From Sipunculus nudus (taxonomy: Eukaryota; Annelida; Sipuncula; Golfingiida; Sipunculidae), in contig CM049316.1 of NCBI GenBank assembly GCA_026874595.1, forward strand, positions 43,971,695 to 44,035,694: a DNA stretch of 64,000 bases, read 5' to 3'. A model generated the notes under the pieces. That model had not been told where the DNA came from and did not search any database. It saw only the letters and a program-made list of their open reading frames with translations. Made by a program: the position numbers and the translations under genes. Below, piece after piece: positions 46,560-59,601 of this stretch (within the stretch, counting starts at the first letter, position 1; every line of letters starts with the position of its first letter).

Positions 46560-47510
46560 GGGGTCCACTAACCTCATGGGTGCTGTAACCAAATGAATGG
46601 GACTTAATTATTGTATTGTATGTTCATGTAGGGAGAATAACCAAATAATTGTTTTGATAATTTATTGTACATTTATATGTGAATGATGTTTAGATATCAG
46701 CGTGAGAACTTAGGTTAGAGAGCACACGTGTCTCATTTGTTGTTTATTTCAGTACAATTTAATTCCGTGGGAGCCGTCTCTGTTTGGCGGTCTCTATAGT
46801 AATGACTGTTTGTTGTAGACTTAAAAGGATGTGCACCTGTTAAGTTTGGTTTTCCCAGGGTTTTATCTCTTGAGGCGTGTCCATATAAAGATTCATGTAA
46901 TAATTGGCAGTTGGTATAATAGGGAGTAGTGATTGGCCACAAGACGATCAGGGCTTGTGACATCAGCAAGCATGTATAAGACGTAAGTAAGACGAAATTC
47001 ACGACTAGTGATCAACGCGCCAGTTCGTATAGCCTGACGATATCTGCAGTCCAAGAGCAGGTCTGCGTGCTTCAGAGTTTAGACTGCTGAGAGATTATGT
47101 CTATAAGCGTTGATTGTCGGTGTCTGTGGAAGGCCACGGTGATTTCTCTTTCTCTGTAACGGACTTTAGAGCGAGTTTAGCAGTTTGCCGACGGACTGCT
47201 AATCTGGCGAAGTTACACCTGTTGTGAGCGCTTCCAGGAACAGACCGAGGACATTATTTAAACTTTATTTATCTTTTGGAGTGTACGTATGCATGAGTTT
47301 CAGCCAGTTGGTTTGAGGAACCTGGTAGTTCACATCTATAGTGGTGTGACAGATCTCGGTCAGAACAAAGGTTTCTATTGCAAGTGAATATCATCCGCTC
47401 GTGACCTGGGACGGAATGTACATATTGCTTGGTTCATCAATGGTTATTAATGGTTATTAATAATTTGAACAAACCTGTGTCGTGATGAACCTGGTTTGTC
47501 CCACCATGGA
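46560..47510 (+). other. Region with a TATA-like box, possible degraded LTR or promoter
   Basis: CATGTATAAGACG at 46972 and a moderately GC-rich stretch after it look like a core promoter and leader. No ORF follows. The repeated TGGTTATTAATGGTTATTAA near 47440 and CCTGGTTTGTCCCACCA near 47490 could be the end of an unrecognised LTR. No paired copy was found. Confidence 0.2.
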
Positions 47511-47890
47511 ACGAGGATTCCTTGCATATCACCTTAAAGGGAGCTATTCCGTTACCTGACGTCTAAAAAGCCAATCCCATTGCACAGAGGCGGTTCGTTT
47601 CGTTTATATCCAACTGTTTATAACTGTGGGTTTCCACCTGTGGGGTCCCGCCGAGTATATTCCAAACACATTAATCAGTAAGGACATCTTGCAGCAGTTT
47701 TCTAAAAAAATCGTCTTACAACTGGTGACCTTAGGTTACATGGTATTTCCGTATGTCAACAAAGCTTTGTTTACTTACAGCTTGTAGATAAACAAGCGTT
47801 ATAGGAAATACCTAATGTTCATTAATATTTACACAGAGTAAGCCAGGAATCCCATCAATTTAATTAAGATAGCTGAATAGCTGGCTTTAA
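47510..47890 (+). repeat. Dispersed repeat, copy 2 of the pair with 21230-21740
   Basis: TTAAAGGGAGCTATTCCGTT followed by ACCTGAC, then about 250 bp later TTGTTTACTTACAGCTTGTA followed by GATAAACAAGC. Confidence 0.5.
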
Positions 47891-48239
47891 CTCTCAACAA
47901 ATTTCATCACAATCCGCTCAAGATTTTTTTTTGAGTAAATTTCCTAACAAACCAAAAACGACGCATCATACCTAAGGGTCAAGGTCGAGCGCTATGTGAT
48001 GGCTGCTCCCTAGTTTCAGCTCTGGAAATGTTCACTTGTTGTGCTGTAATATTGTGATGCTTAATAATCAAAACTTGTAGACAGGTATATGAATAGACAT
48101 TGAATTCATATGTTATATTGGCGGTAACATTTAACCATCAGCGGAACAGTAACTGGACTGCATACTTCACATATTGTATACCTCCTGGCGGTCAAATAAA
48201 GAAGAAAATGTATTCGTTAATCGAATCCGTTTATAGAAG

Positions 48240-48440
48240 AAGAAAGTAGTGTGTAAGATGTAAATAAATGTTCATTAAATCTTCGTGGGATTTTCTCCAC
48301 TGATAAACAAACATAAATCATGCTAAATCTTTGGACTCTAAATAATGGTTTGAATGGGGTCAAAACTCCAATAAGGAATAAATGTCCTTGACATGGATAT
48401 CTGAAATTTCAATATCGAAGAGCCACACAAGACTTCGAAA
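48240..48440 (+). repeat. Diverged duplicate block, copy 1
   Basis: GAAAGTAGTGTGTAAGATGT, ACTGATAAACAAACATAAATC, TCTTTGGACTCTAAAT, GGGGTCAAAACTCCAATA, AATGTCC and GAGCCACA blocks recur in order at 50565-50780. Confidence 0.6.
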
Positions 48441-49232
48441 GCCAAAATGGAACGTGAGAAGCACGATTGACGAATCAGGGGCGGAACCAGGATCTTAGAG
48501 AAGGGAGACTCATCTCCTTGGCGCGGGTACCACGTGTGCTGAGAATAAAAGTAGACTTTTTAAATAACACTCGCCTGCAGAAGTAGGGGGAGAACAGTGC
48601 GATAAGCAATATTCGACGTTGTTTTTTCGGTATAAAGCGTATATAATTCTATTTCCCCTATGTTTTTTTGTCTAAAAATCGATCACTTTAAATCCACACC
48701 TATGAATACAATCCTTCTAGAGGAATATTTTGCCGGAAGCTCTGAGTTTTGTTTGACCAAAATTAGAACAGCGAGCGCGCCAGCCAATGAGACATTCCAT
48801 CACCTGGTGTAGCGGTCGTTGAACCACGCTGTGGGTGTGCATTAAGGTAATTTAGACAATTTCCAGTACCCGGGGCCAGCAGCATTGGACCAAAGAACTT
48901 CAAATGAGATCGATTTGGTCTCGGCGTTAGTGCTGGTTCTGCTGTTATTGCAGCTGCTTTTGTCAGTCTCTGCAACACTGAAAATTTCTGGACCTAATAA
49001 AACATGCTGAGATTAGCCCTAAGCGTTCGTTAGGGCATTGACCCTCACAGTAGCTCCTACACATTGGCAACATATGGCTGTATGAGAGTACCGGGTATTC
49101 TTAAGACTGTTAATATCATAAATGAAGTATATCCAATAGAAAGAATGATAGCAATCAAAAGAGGTGAACTCGGTCAACATAATAATAATAGTCTAATCTA
49201 TTATGCTATAATTCATCTTAAAGACATAACAG

Positions 49233-49235
<3 letters not shown>
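48441..49235. other. No gene recognised
   Basis: It holds a CAGGGGCGGAACCAGGATCT fragment at about 48477. A 71-codon minus ORF at 48978-48763 has no signature. Confidence 0.4.

Positions 49236-49285
<50 letters not shown>
49236..49285. repeat. (TA)n microsatellite
   Basis: About twenty-five TA units. Confidence 0.97.
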
Positions 49286-49287
<2 letters not shown>

Positions 49288-50564
49288 CTTTTAACTACAC
49301 AAATTTGGATAAAAAAAACCTCCAACCTATATTTCTCTAAGATAATAATAGTATACTTTGATTACTGTAAACGTGTTTTTTCCATGTAATTTAGACAATG
49401 TATAGCACGTTCTGGATCCATTTGTCATTGTCTTGTTAACGGTTATGTCATGTATCTACGTAATGTATTCTATATGTTACATGCATGTAAGTCACGTATT
49501 ATTTCATACTTATAAAAAAACGTTTAATGTCCCTTCTCGAAATACTATGCTAAAGAATTTAAAGAGTAAACGATTCAAACGAAGCAGCGGATCTGGGAAT
49601 GGGCGGTACTGGACCCCTCGGTCCTTTCAGCCGCCGCAACCACATTATAACAGTTAAAAACCCATTAACATTTTCGCTGTCTGGGTAGCGTATCTTCTTC
49701 GATGGATGTATTTTTTGTAAGATAATAATAATCACTATATATACATTGAATTCATATTTGTATGTTTGCGTGTGTGACAAGTCGGACAGTCGGGGGCTTT
49801 TATTCAGGTTCTCCGTCATTATCCAGCCCGTGTAGATATATGGTGGTTGGAAAGGCTTGATATTGAGTATGATCGATTCCTACTCCTATCCGTTTGCTAC
49901 ATTCATTAATATAGTTGTCACAGAGCAATTCAGGTTAAATAATAAAGCGCTTAGGATAAACGATGACTGAGTTCCTATTTAGACCCATATGGCAATGATT
50001 ACTACTCGTTAGCCATACCCATGAGAAAAAATACGCGCATTTTTAAGATATAATAAATAGTTTACGTTTATAGATGTGAGAGGAGGTCTACGAAGAGTAA
50101 CTAAGAAATCTCTACGTCGCCTATCAATCAAATTTAGCTTTATATTGAGATACGGATTTTCTATCAACTTTAACCAGGTAGACCAAGAGTGCGAGATCAC
50201 TTATTGCTATAACCAAGTGGAATGTGTCACGGTTCACATACTCCATCATGATTAGATCTGCCGGCCAGAAAAAGGTCCCAATACCAGGGAATGGGTCTTG
50301 GCCTTGGACAGAACGTATATGTTAATCCATAGCTCAAAGTGGTTATTTATCATTTCAATAAATATATATGAAAGTGTAGCCATTTATTTCCTTAAAATAT
50401 TTTTTTCTTTGCTTGTTACTATTCATACAACATTTTATCAAACACTCGTCCGTAACTTGTAAAGAAAAGTTCCTTACAGACAAACCAACCAATCAATGAA
50501 GATTTATGTTTCATACCTCAAATTAAAATTTCGGTATGAGTCTAATCCATTTACACAGGAAAGT
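49286..50564. other. No gene recognised
   Basis: AT-rich, nothing recognised. Confidence 0.4.
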
Positions 50565-50780
50565 AGTATATAAGTTGCATGTAAAACATATATGTTCACC
50601 AGCTTTAAATGAAGCGTCGTAGGACTTTTTTCAACTGATAACAAACTAAATCATACAAAATCCTTGGACACTAAATGATTGCTTTAAGGGGTTAAGACTC
50701 CAATGGGAACTAATGTCCTCGGTATGAGTATCGGATTCTCCATTATCCGAGAGCCACAAATATGACTACAGCCGGCACTC
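50565..50780 (+). repeat. Diverged duplicate block, copy 2
   Basis: It repeats the blocks of 48240-48440 (AACTGATAACAAACTAAATC, TCCTTGGACACTAAAT, GGGGTTAAGACTCCAATG, AATGTCC, GAGCCACA) in the same orientation about 2.3 kb away. Confidence 0.6.
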
Positions 50781-53383
50781 AGTTTTTAGCTACATATCAC
50801 ATGGGCACAACACCTCCCTTAGGGGCTCACTGGTCTGATTCGTAATTCTTAATAATAGAAAGATTATCTGCCCAGGGGCCAATTTCAATGTCCTTATATC
50901 TCCCAGCGTTAAATACCCTCCACGACATCTGCTGGGATAAGCGGATAAACCAAAAGAAGAGGTGATGATGAAGGAAAAAAGATATGTACCTGTTACGTAT
51001 AAAATACAAGAGGAAAGCATGATTTTCAGATTTTTTTTTCACACAAGAGCGGATGCTCCCTCCTGGAGACGAATCCGAGAGTGAAAACAGATAAACGCAC
51101 ACGAATAAAATAAATATATTTATACATATACGTGTGTATATATTATTAACAATAAGTATTTTCAGACACAAATTATATTCGATAACAACCTTTGTATTAG
51201 GTCTTTCAACGACTTTTGGTTCATTAGCTTATATTCATTCTTTGTCTTCGTTTGGGAATCAATTAAATATACTTGACCCACTATTTTGTAAGCATATACG
51301 TCTTTTTGCATAGGGGAGAGAGGGGGGTTGGGGATATAACATGAATTACATAATAGTTAAGGCATGAAGCTTTGGTCATGAATATCGTTTTGAACTACAC
51401 AAGCTTTAATTTATATTTTCCTGTTTGAATGTGATATTCAATAAGGTCGTGATAAATGGACATTTTTTTATTTTTGCCTTATTTTGCCCTGAAACCTTAA
51501 AGTAACTTCATGGGAAACTTACATTTCTCTACATTTTAACAGACATCTCTTGAAGCCGGAATTGGAAAAAAAGTTTACATTGATCACGGTGCGGGGGAAG
51601 ATATTTGGACATAACAAATTGACATTAAGGGGCTTTTTGCCCACTCTTGGATTTGACATATGTGGCCTTTATAATGTTAACATACACCTAGACTTAAATT
51701 ATATATGCTTATATCTTGTAGGCGGTACCTGCCATCTCTTGACAGCCGGACATTACGAACAGTAGGATATATTGATTAGAGTGCTGGAAAAGTCTTGCCG
51801 AGTACCTCCAGTGGACATTACCAGTCAGTCAGGGATGCTTTATATTTACCAAGCCGCCCTCGCTGTCGGAAAGAGGGGGCGTGCGCCACGACAAGGAGGT
51901 GTCGACTCATCAGACCTAAATCGAAACTAATTTGGCGTTAGTGGGGCCGAAATAAGCCCGGCTTTTCTTACTTGCGTGGTTGCGTGCATTAAATGACGTC
52001 ATTTGGATCTGTGAGGGCTGTTTGACACAAAATGAGTCAGACAAACACGGGATACACAGTTATAAAGCATCTTACGATATCTGATATATTTTGGTATTTT
52101 ATATAATTTTTGTGGTTTTTTTCTTTGTTTTTTTTTCATGGAAAATAAAAAAAATTCCACTGAGGGATTCGGTACTTTGTATAATAGTTGTCGAAAATTA
52201 TTCTCTACAATAACATGAAACATAAACACCCTCATATAAGTACAATTATCAAACTTTCTTTTACTTTTTAAAATATTTTTGATACAATTTTGACGTATGT
52301 TAGGATATTCCATTTATTTCTCCACAGATACATGTTTATAATGTCTTGAGATGCGCAATGAAGTAGTTTACTTTCTGATTGGCAAAGTTCATTACAGTGC
52401 ATATTATACTTTAAAAAGCCTAGTTATAAATATTATAAGAATATTTATTTTTACAATTTACCATCCAATGCGTATTTATGACAAATTACAAGCAATTCCC
52501 ACTTTATGTCGATTTGAAGTAATTTTTGTAACATTTTCCCATATCCCCAAAACTATTTTTCAGTCATAAAGCAAATGTTCTTCGTTCTCCTTGACACTGC
52601 ACACTTCACAAAGAGTAAACAGTTTTATATGACATCTATACTCGTAAATTACACAAACCTACAATAATAAAACGTGGGACGAACCTCCACCTACAGTGAA
52701 ACTCCAAAAGGAAAGTTGCCTTATTGGAAAGTTAATACAGGTATTCCAGTATTGCTCAAGACAACTGCTGTGAAATAATAAAAAAATTAAAATACCCGTA
52801 CACGGTATGATGTAGGTGTATCCCCCAGATAGCTCTATCACATGACTAATAAGTTATTTTCACTTGAATTAACCACTTGCACACTATTTATCAGAATGTA
52901 AAACAATAATATTATCAAAGCACAAACATTAAAACACTCTTTCCAAAGGACTTAAACTGCACTGTACGTCGCTACAGGTAAAGATCCTTACAACACATTT
53001 CAATTAATGTCGCAACTTTCAGAGATATTCGGCTTTTGTATTAAAAAGGTGAAAACCCCAGTTTTGGGAAAGAACCTTGCGCCTGAGTGACTTTATGCCA
53101 TTATAGATAGAAGTTTAAATGTGAAAGAATAAATTGCATGGTGATCTATTACACAGATTCCTTCACTTCAAACAAATCAGGCTCTCCAACGCACGTAGAC
53201 TACTTCGTGGAAAGTGAAAAAATGTAATAGGACTTATCGATTCGAAGCTGGACTTGAACTTGTCCTTCTGCCAGGCCTGGTGTAAGGCTGGTGAAGCAGA
53301 GCACACACGTGGACCAGTCACACGTGGAAAACTTGCCAGAAAAATATCTCTGGCCGACTAAAGCAAGGAAGTCAGATAAAATT
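50781..53383. other. No gene recognised
   Basis: AT-rich with only short anonymous ORFs. No RNA gene or repeat recognised. Confidence 0.4.
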
Positions 53384-53435
53384 GGTGTAAGGATTTCAGG
53401 TAACCCCCAATTTAAGGTAACCCCGCCGGTATTAT

Positions 53436-53487
<52 letters not shown>
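53384..53487 (+). repeat. GGTGTAA-family left end running into (TA)n
   Basis: GGTGTAAGGATTTCAGGTAA begins the copy. TTTAAGGTAACCCCGCCGG follows, and from 53432 the sequence is a TA microsatellite, so only the end is present. Confidence 0.6.
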
Positions 53488-53491
<4 letters not shown>

Positions 53492-56400
53492 AGCGATGAT
53501 ATCCTTTATATAATAATTTGTTTTTAAACATCTTAAATAACGCCGCCGATAGTAGATGGTATTAAACCGAACACTTGAGCAAACGCTTAGCAGTATTTGG
53601 TTTCGAAAAATAGCACACCATTCGGGGAAAAGGGAACCTGTTAGCAACGTAAAGTTCAAACTAAGATATTGTGTTTTATTTAACATTCCAGATCCCTTAT
53701 ATGCTGAATTCTTAAAATCGCTGCGATTTCGGTATTTGTTCATAGAATGTGCGGGGATAATCTAACAAATGTCCTTGTAGTATATGGAAGGAGCAAGATT
53801 TTTTTAGTTTAATCTGAGATCACATCCACGCCGCAAACGTCCCTATAATGAAAAACTATATGATACATAATTTACTCTGCGACAGCACCATAGATTTGAG
53901 AAAGGAATTGCAGCCACGGGAGCAATGAGAGGATTTTACCGTCCTCAACAGAATAATTGCAGATAGTAAGCCGAGTTGTGCCGGGAGATTTATGCTGAGA
54001 TACGTTTGTATTCAGCCAAAATGTACTAACAGCGAGAGATGATTAAAAAATTATTGCGATTAAACGTCTGTGTCAGAAATGTCAAACATTCATATATACC
54101 CTGCGACAAAACATGCCCAGTAATTGATTTACGTGTACATAATATTGTTGCATCTTTGATTTTAGTAAAGTATCATATATGAATCGAGTGGACGAGTTTG
54201 CATTTCGCATAACATAAACGCATCAGATTTCCTTGTTTTTCAAGGGTCCCATTTTTGCAATCTCAACAAACAATTACTTACGTATAGTATATTCTTTATT
54301 TTTAAATTAAATATATCAAATAACATTTGTGCGAAATCGTAACAATCGGACAGAACTAAAAGTACACATCGAAGATAAGAAACTACTTTTAATTATTCGC
54401 AGATAATTTGAAGAATCTGATCTAATTTAAAAGAGCATTCTTTTTCCTTTCAACTTGACACTGACGATATGGCCTCTATTTCAGGGAGGTTTTAGTTTCG
54501 AGATGATTTCGCGAATATTGGGAATAAGGAACCCACGCGAACAGAAAGGCAACTACGGTGTACAAAGTACTATGTCGCGTATTGTTTTGACGTTGGGTTA
54601 AAGACCTGTGATAAATACTTCACGTCAACATTTCCTAACCAGTGATTTACTAAAGCAATATCCGCGATTTACATGATATATCTTGTCCAACATTAAGCAT
54701 ATGTATCCAAATTATACCTAACCGCATCAAAGGCTTGTGAGTCGGTCCCCGGAGACCGATACGGACTTGCAAACAAAAGCGAAGCCATTCTATAAATCAT
54801 GTACGAAACTCGGGATCCCATTTACACGAAATTAGTTCCGTCAATGTCATTAAAGCCTTCCTGAATAGAGGGTCCCCGGGGCTTCTACTGAATGGCTTGT
54901 CATGGTCTGAACTGCCTGGGCACAACTAGCCCCACTATCAAAGTATTCCTCTGGGATGCTCCACCCCGCTGGCCATGCGGGTCATTCACTGACCAATCAA
55001 TTATTTATCTGGTAATATTCCAAGCTAAGTGCATTAAGCTTCTGATTCGTCGACCGCGTACTGTAAGTCCGATATCTGGGCCCGTTATTGCCAGTTAACC
55101 ATTGGCCCAATTGGTTTGTAATGTTGTTATGAATTCAGATTTGACCATTTGGTTCTGATTTCCAATGGATAGACGATTATTCATGTAGTGCTGCATGATC
55201 CCTAAGAATCTTGTTGAAAAGTGAGCAATACCATTTATAAACAGTTTTAACCGAATTAGCCCAAATATTAAGTCATGACAATAATTATTATATAAGATAT
55301 AAAGTTCTAGGCAGTAAATGTGCAGCATTCTATAGAACTGCGCTACTTACGGAAATACAAACAGCCCCAATTCTATAATTTTTTTGGCGCTGTGTTCGTG
55401 GCAACAAATTCATAAATCGGTATGTTCACCCTGAAGATCTGGTCAGTGTGATGATTTTCAAACAGGAATGGGGCGCGGGGGCATTCAGATTTTAGAAGAT
55501 TTTTTAATGGTTTCATTTTTAATGTTCGACGTATAAAGGACAGATTGATGTAAGTAAATTATGAAAAATGATTTAAAGGGGCCCAATCACCTATAAAGCA
55601 TGTTGATTTAACACAAAAATACATTCTTCCCTTTAAAATAAATCAGTACCTGCTAAAATATTGCCTTGAACCCGTTTGCTTACTCTTGTAAACGAGTGTA
55701 AAAAAACAGTGAATCGGGCGTGTCAACATTAACACAGCGCGTGGGGCCGTGTGCATCGTGGAGCCACAACACGTGTCAATCAGGAGATGCCCTGACTGAG
55801 TTGGCCCAAAACACGTAATACATGTCCCGCTGGCTGAAACACGAGTTGTTGCGGTTCAAAATCGGACCTCCGGTCACTCGGCCATGTTATCGTAAACAGA
55901 CACACGTGGACTGTGTTTACCAACTCACAGAGCCATAACAACGTGTTAAACAGCCGTATGTGAGTTACTGAGACTGTGTTCTGGGATAGTTTTGCTGGGG
56001 AAACTTATCTATAAAGGAAAACTGAACTGATAGTGTAAAGGAATAGGCAAAATACTGGGTCTGATTATGACCCTTTAATTTTGTTTCAAGACAAGAAAGC
56101 TGTTCTTAAAGAAAAGGGAATATGCATACCTCGTGAGTAGCAGAAGCAGATTCATGGAGGTCTGGGTAGGCGGGTGGGGGTGGGGGTCCCCCCCCCCCCC
56201 CCATTTCGGCCGCCGCAATATTTTTAAAGGGTTTCAGGCCAATTTGTTCGGCCTGGACCCCATTCCCCCCGTTTCCTGACCTTGAGGCCATTCTTTTAGG
56301 TTTTGCAGGCCCTAAATGATGTATATAAGGTGGAAAACCACTCAAAGCAAGGAACAATATGTTTTTTAGGGACTATGAATGATGTATTTAAAGTAGAAAA

Positions 56401-57547
56401 CCAATAAAAGTAAGGAAATGGAGATCAATTGATGAAATCTTGATGTAGGGTCTGCGCGGCGGAGCCATGTTTCCCCCTGATTATCTGCCGGGTAATGTCC
56501 CTGTTGACATATTGTTTTACATTTTCTACACAGACGGCCTGTTTATGAATGTCAAGGTTAAACCTCCTGCCCACATTCATTCACACAGCACGCTTTTACT
56601 CCGAAATCGAGCTATTTCGCCTGAGAAGTGTAAATAACAATTAAGTAAATTGAGCAAATATAGAGTATTCATCGACACCATCCATGTCAAATATAAGCAT
56701 CAGAAGATATTTGTCCGGAAACATATTTTATAAATTGATGAACCTGTGGATCTGTTTTGCGGTGTAATATCGATGACGCGATATTGTAAATATAAACAGA
56801 ACAGAAGCACGCGCTATCTTGAATAGTTCAAGTGATACAACTATTTCCATAATTGTTGAAGATTAATTAAAGTTAATTTAAGGTAAAAGTGAAGCGAATC
56901 TTGTGGTCATTATCAGCAATATGTAAAAGGATTAATTACCTGGACGAATAGGGGGATTTACCATTATTACATGCCGACTTAAGAAATGAGCACCTGGGGA
57001 TCTCGAGTCACGTTGTTCATATTTACTGACGATGCAAATGGGCCAGTGACTGGGTCAAATGTCAGGCCAAACATGCTTAAACCCGTTACTTACAGTATGC
57101 GTTATTTATTTACACAATAGTCTTTAAATCCTGCATTGTGAATAACCAGATTACAAAGCGACAACGCAGCCTTTCCGGTCTTTGCCGGAGGCAGTTCGGC
57201 TGTTTTCGGTGGTAACCTCCACGTAAATTAAAAACCACGCATAAAATCAACCAAATGATGGGTACATTAAACATTATTCATTCTCATATCGGTGAGGTCA
57301 CTGCAGAAACAATAACCCTCAAATGAGGTACAGCACAGTGTCATACGTAACGCGGTTTCAGAACTTCCTTTTATAAGTATTAGATAATGATGGACATATA
57401 CCATTGTGTAAACTCATAGTTGTTCATTGACACTAATGATACATGTTTTTGCAAAGTATTTTAATTTTTTATACGAGGCTAGGTTAAAAACTTCAATAAA
57501 ACGATAAAAAGTTTTATTAACAAATGAAATGTTTATCGAGATTTTTT
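53488..57547. other. No gene recognised; small tandem duplication at 56307-56416
   Basis: GGCCCTAAATGATGTATATA...GTGGAAAACCACTCAAAGC and GGACTATGAATGATGTATTT...GTAGAAAACCAATAAAAGT are diverged copies 61 bp apart. A C14 run lies at about 56189. The rest is unrecognised. Confidence 0.4.
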
Positions 57548-58297
57548 AGGGCCCCGCTTGACAAGCAATGCCCTGTAGTAATCACCGTATCAGTCCGTCC
57601 TTCTGTCCTTCCATCGTGCGTACTTACGTTCAACAACATACTTCAGCTTTCCCGAATTCACAGGGAAGATTGGTACACATAAGGGCTCTAGCCCTGTTGA
57701 ATCACAGACCTGTCGCGATTCAAATTTGGCCGCCACAACCCAATCGCTGATTTTTCTTTCGCGCGATAACTCAACAACAACATACTTCAGCTCCCTAAAT
57801 TCACAGGGATGATTTGTACATATGAGGGTCAAACAGGTGCTCGAATTCCAATATTTCCGCCAGAGTACAATGGGTTATTTTCTTCTGCACCTGATATCTA
57901 AACAAGAACATGCTTGATCTTTATCATTTTCTCAGGGATCATTAGTGCCTATGCGGACTCAATCCGTATCGAATTTACAGACCTGACGGAATTCTAATAT
58001 GGCTGCCAGAGCACAATTGAGGATTTATTTTAAGCGCGATATCTAAACAAGGATATGCGTGATATTTCTCATTTACACTGAGATGATTGGTACCTATAAG
58101 GGGTCTATCTCTATTGAATTGCAGACCTGTCAGAATTCCAATATGGCCACACGAGCACAATCGTTAATTTTCTATCATACCCGATATCTCAAAAAGGACA
58201 TGCTCGATATCTGTTTGTCATAATATATTTTTCAACTTTTATCTAAGTTTTCATCCATATGTAAACTAGTCAAGCACAACCAGAAATGCGGGGCCCT
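57548..58297. mobile_element. Element with AGGGCCCCGC inverted ends around a tandem array
   Basis: AGGGCCCCGC (57548-57557) is exactly complemented by GCGGGGCCCT (58288-58297). CTTGAC follows closely inside on both sides, in inverted orientation. Between them lie about four diverged units of 130-145 bp, each with a CACAGGGATGATTGGTACATA block, GACCTGTCAGAATTCCAATA, TGGCCGCCAGAGCACAAT and a GATATCTAAACAA block. Unit anchors fall at 57656, 57799, 57928 and 58072. No ORF runs through the array. No target duplication was seen. Confidence 0.6.
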
Positions 58298-58573
58298 CTG
58301 AGGACCATTGTCCGACCACATCTAGTTTGACTTTTTTTTTTATTCAGGACTGATTCTCCAGGTCCGTTTTTTATCCGCACTAATAACTAATCATTTACGA
58401 GTATGAATAATTGGTTCTTTGGTTTATTCAGCAATTTTTAATGTTCTAATAAATTCATTGTCAAATAAAGGTGTTAAATATCAATCAAACAGGTATCTTT
58501 CATAAACAGAAAGTGTAAAATTGAAACAACCAAATGTTTGATATAGCATAATATCAAATCACTAGTGAGAATT

Positions 58574-58676
58574 CGCATAACAAGAAGGCGACAGGAAGTA
58601 AGCATAGCAAGATGGCGACAGGAAGTGGGCATAACCAGATGGACACAGGAAGAGGGCATAACAAGATGGCGTCAAG
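58574..58676 (+). repeat. 27-bp minisatellite, four units
   Basis: GCATAACAAGATGGCGACAG plus GAAGTGG repeats with starts at 58574, 58602, 58629 and 58656. The 27-bp spacing keeps one frame open and yields a nine-residue peptide repeat (ITRWRQEVG), probably incidental. Confidence 0.85.
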
Positions 58677-58825
58677 ATGTAAAAATTGAGTGGAACATAG
58701 ACGGAACGACCGAAGTGAAATATCGGCAAACATTAATAAAAAAAAAACTTATCATAGGTTAAGGGCAAAAACACTAATTCTTTAATGAAGGCTTATCCAC
58801 ATTTTAATATATCATATACATATAT

Positions 58826-59597
58826 TGTTACGGAACCTAATATAAACAGATCACGTATGCGTGATGAACACAAATTTTGTAATGGAGATAAAAAAAATCA
58901 GATTCTGTAACACTAGGAAGCGTGAAATGTCTAGGGGAATGAATAAAGAAGTCAGTGTTTTTTTGTTAACAAATAACTATAATTTATTCTTAAAACAACC
59001 CTAACAATACAGTACACTAAATCAATACAATTATACAGTAAAACAGCGTTATAGCAACAAGTCAATATAATCACACAGAAAGATAATGGTACAGTACCTC
59101 GATACCAACACCGTCACCACGATAAGTCCTTTGAATGTAAACTCTCGGAGAATGACAGTCCAGTGGAAAGTTCTTGCAACAACACAGAAAGATAACTGAA
59201 GTCCAAATGTATAAAATTTAGGAGAAAAATCTTGAAAATCTATAATTGCCGCATTCCTCGGATAAGGTCCTGATACACGCTTCTGCGTCCGCTGGTATCT
59301 CCTCAGCTATCTCTCTAGTTCTAAAAAAACAGCCCCTTTATATACCTTCACACCCAAGCCGGGAATTTCCCACTTCCCGAATAGTCTAAAAGGTCTTGCA
59401 CAACACACGTTTCAGGAATTCTTTAGAAAGACATCGCTTTGTATCTACACATACCAGGCTCATCACGTGACCCACGACCAGGCGTGAAACCCAAGGCTCA
59501 CATGACAACGAGGGTTCAACCAGTACGGATTAAACATAAAATGTAACAACAACACGAGTTACGCCCGTGTCACACAATAAAAAGAGCACCTGTAACA
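58826..59597 (-). mobile_element. Solo LTR, copy 3 (772 bp)
   Basis: On the minus strand it runs from TGTTACAGGTGC to GGTTCCGTAACA. ATAT at 58822-58825 and 59598-59601 form a 4-bp duplication inside TA-rich flanks. The TATA box (TATATAAAGG, 59333-59344) and AATAAA (58983-58988 on the plus strand as TTTATT) are in the same relative places as in copies 1 and 2. No internal retroelement sequence adjoins. Confidence 0.8.
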
Positions 59598-59601
59598 ATA
59601 T

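Noticed and set aside
57568-57832. ORFs in the tandem array near 57.6 kb
   Set aside because: Not maintained from unit to unit, since unit lengths vary and are not multiples of three.
58571-58680. CRISPR array
   Set aside because: Contiguous 27-bp units without spacers in a eukaryotic context.
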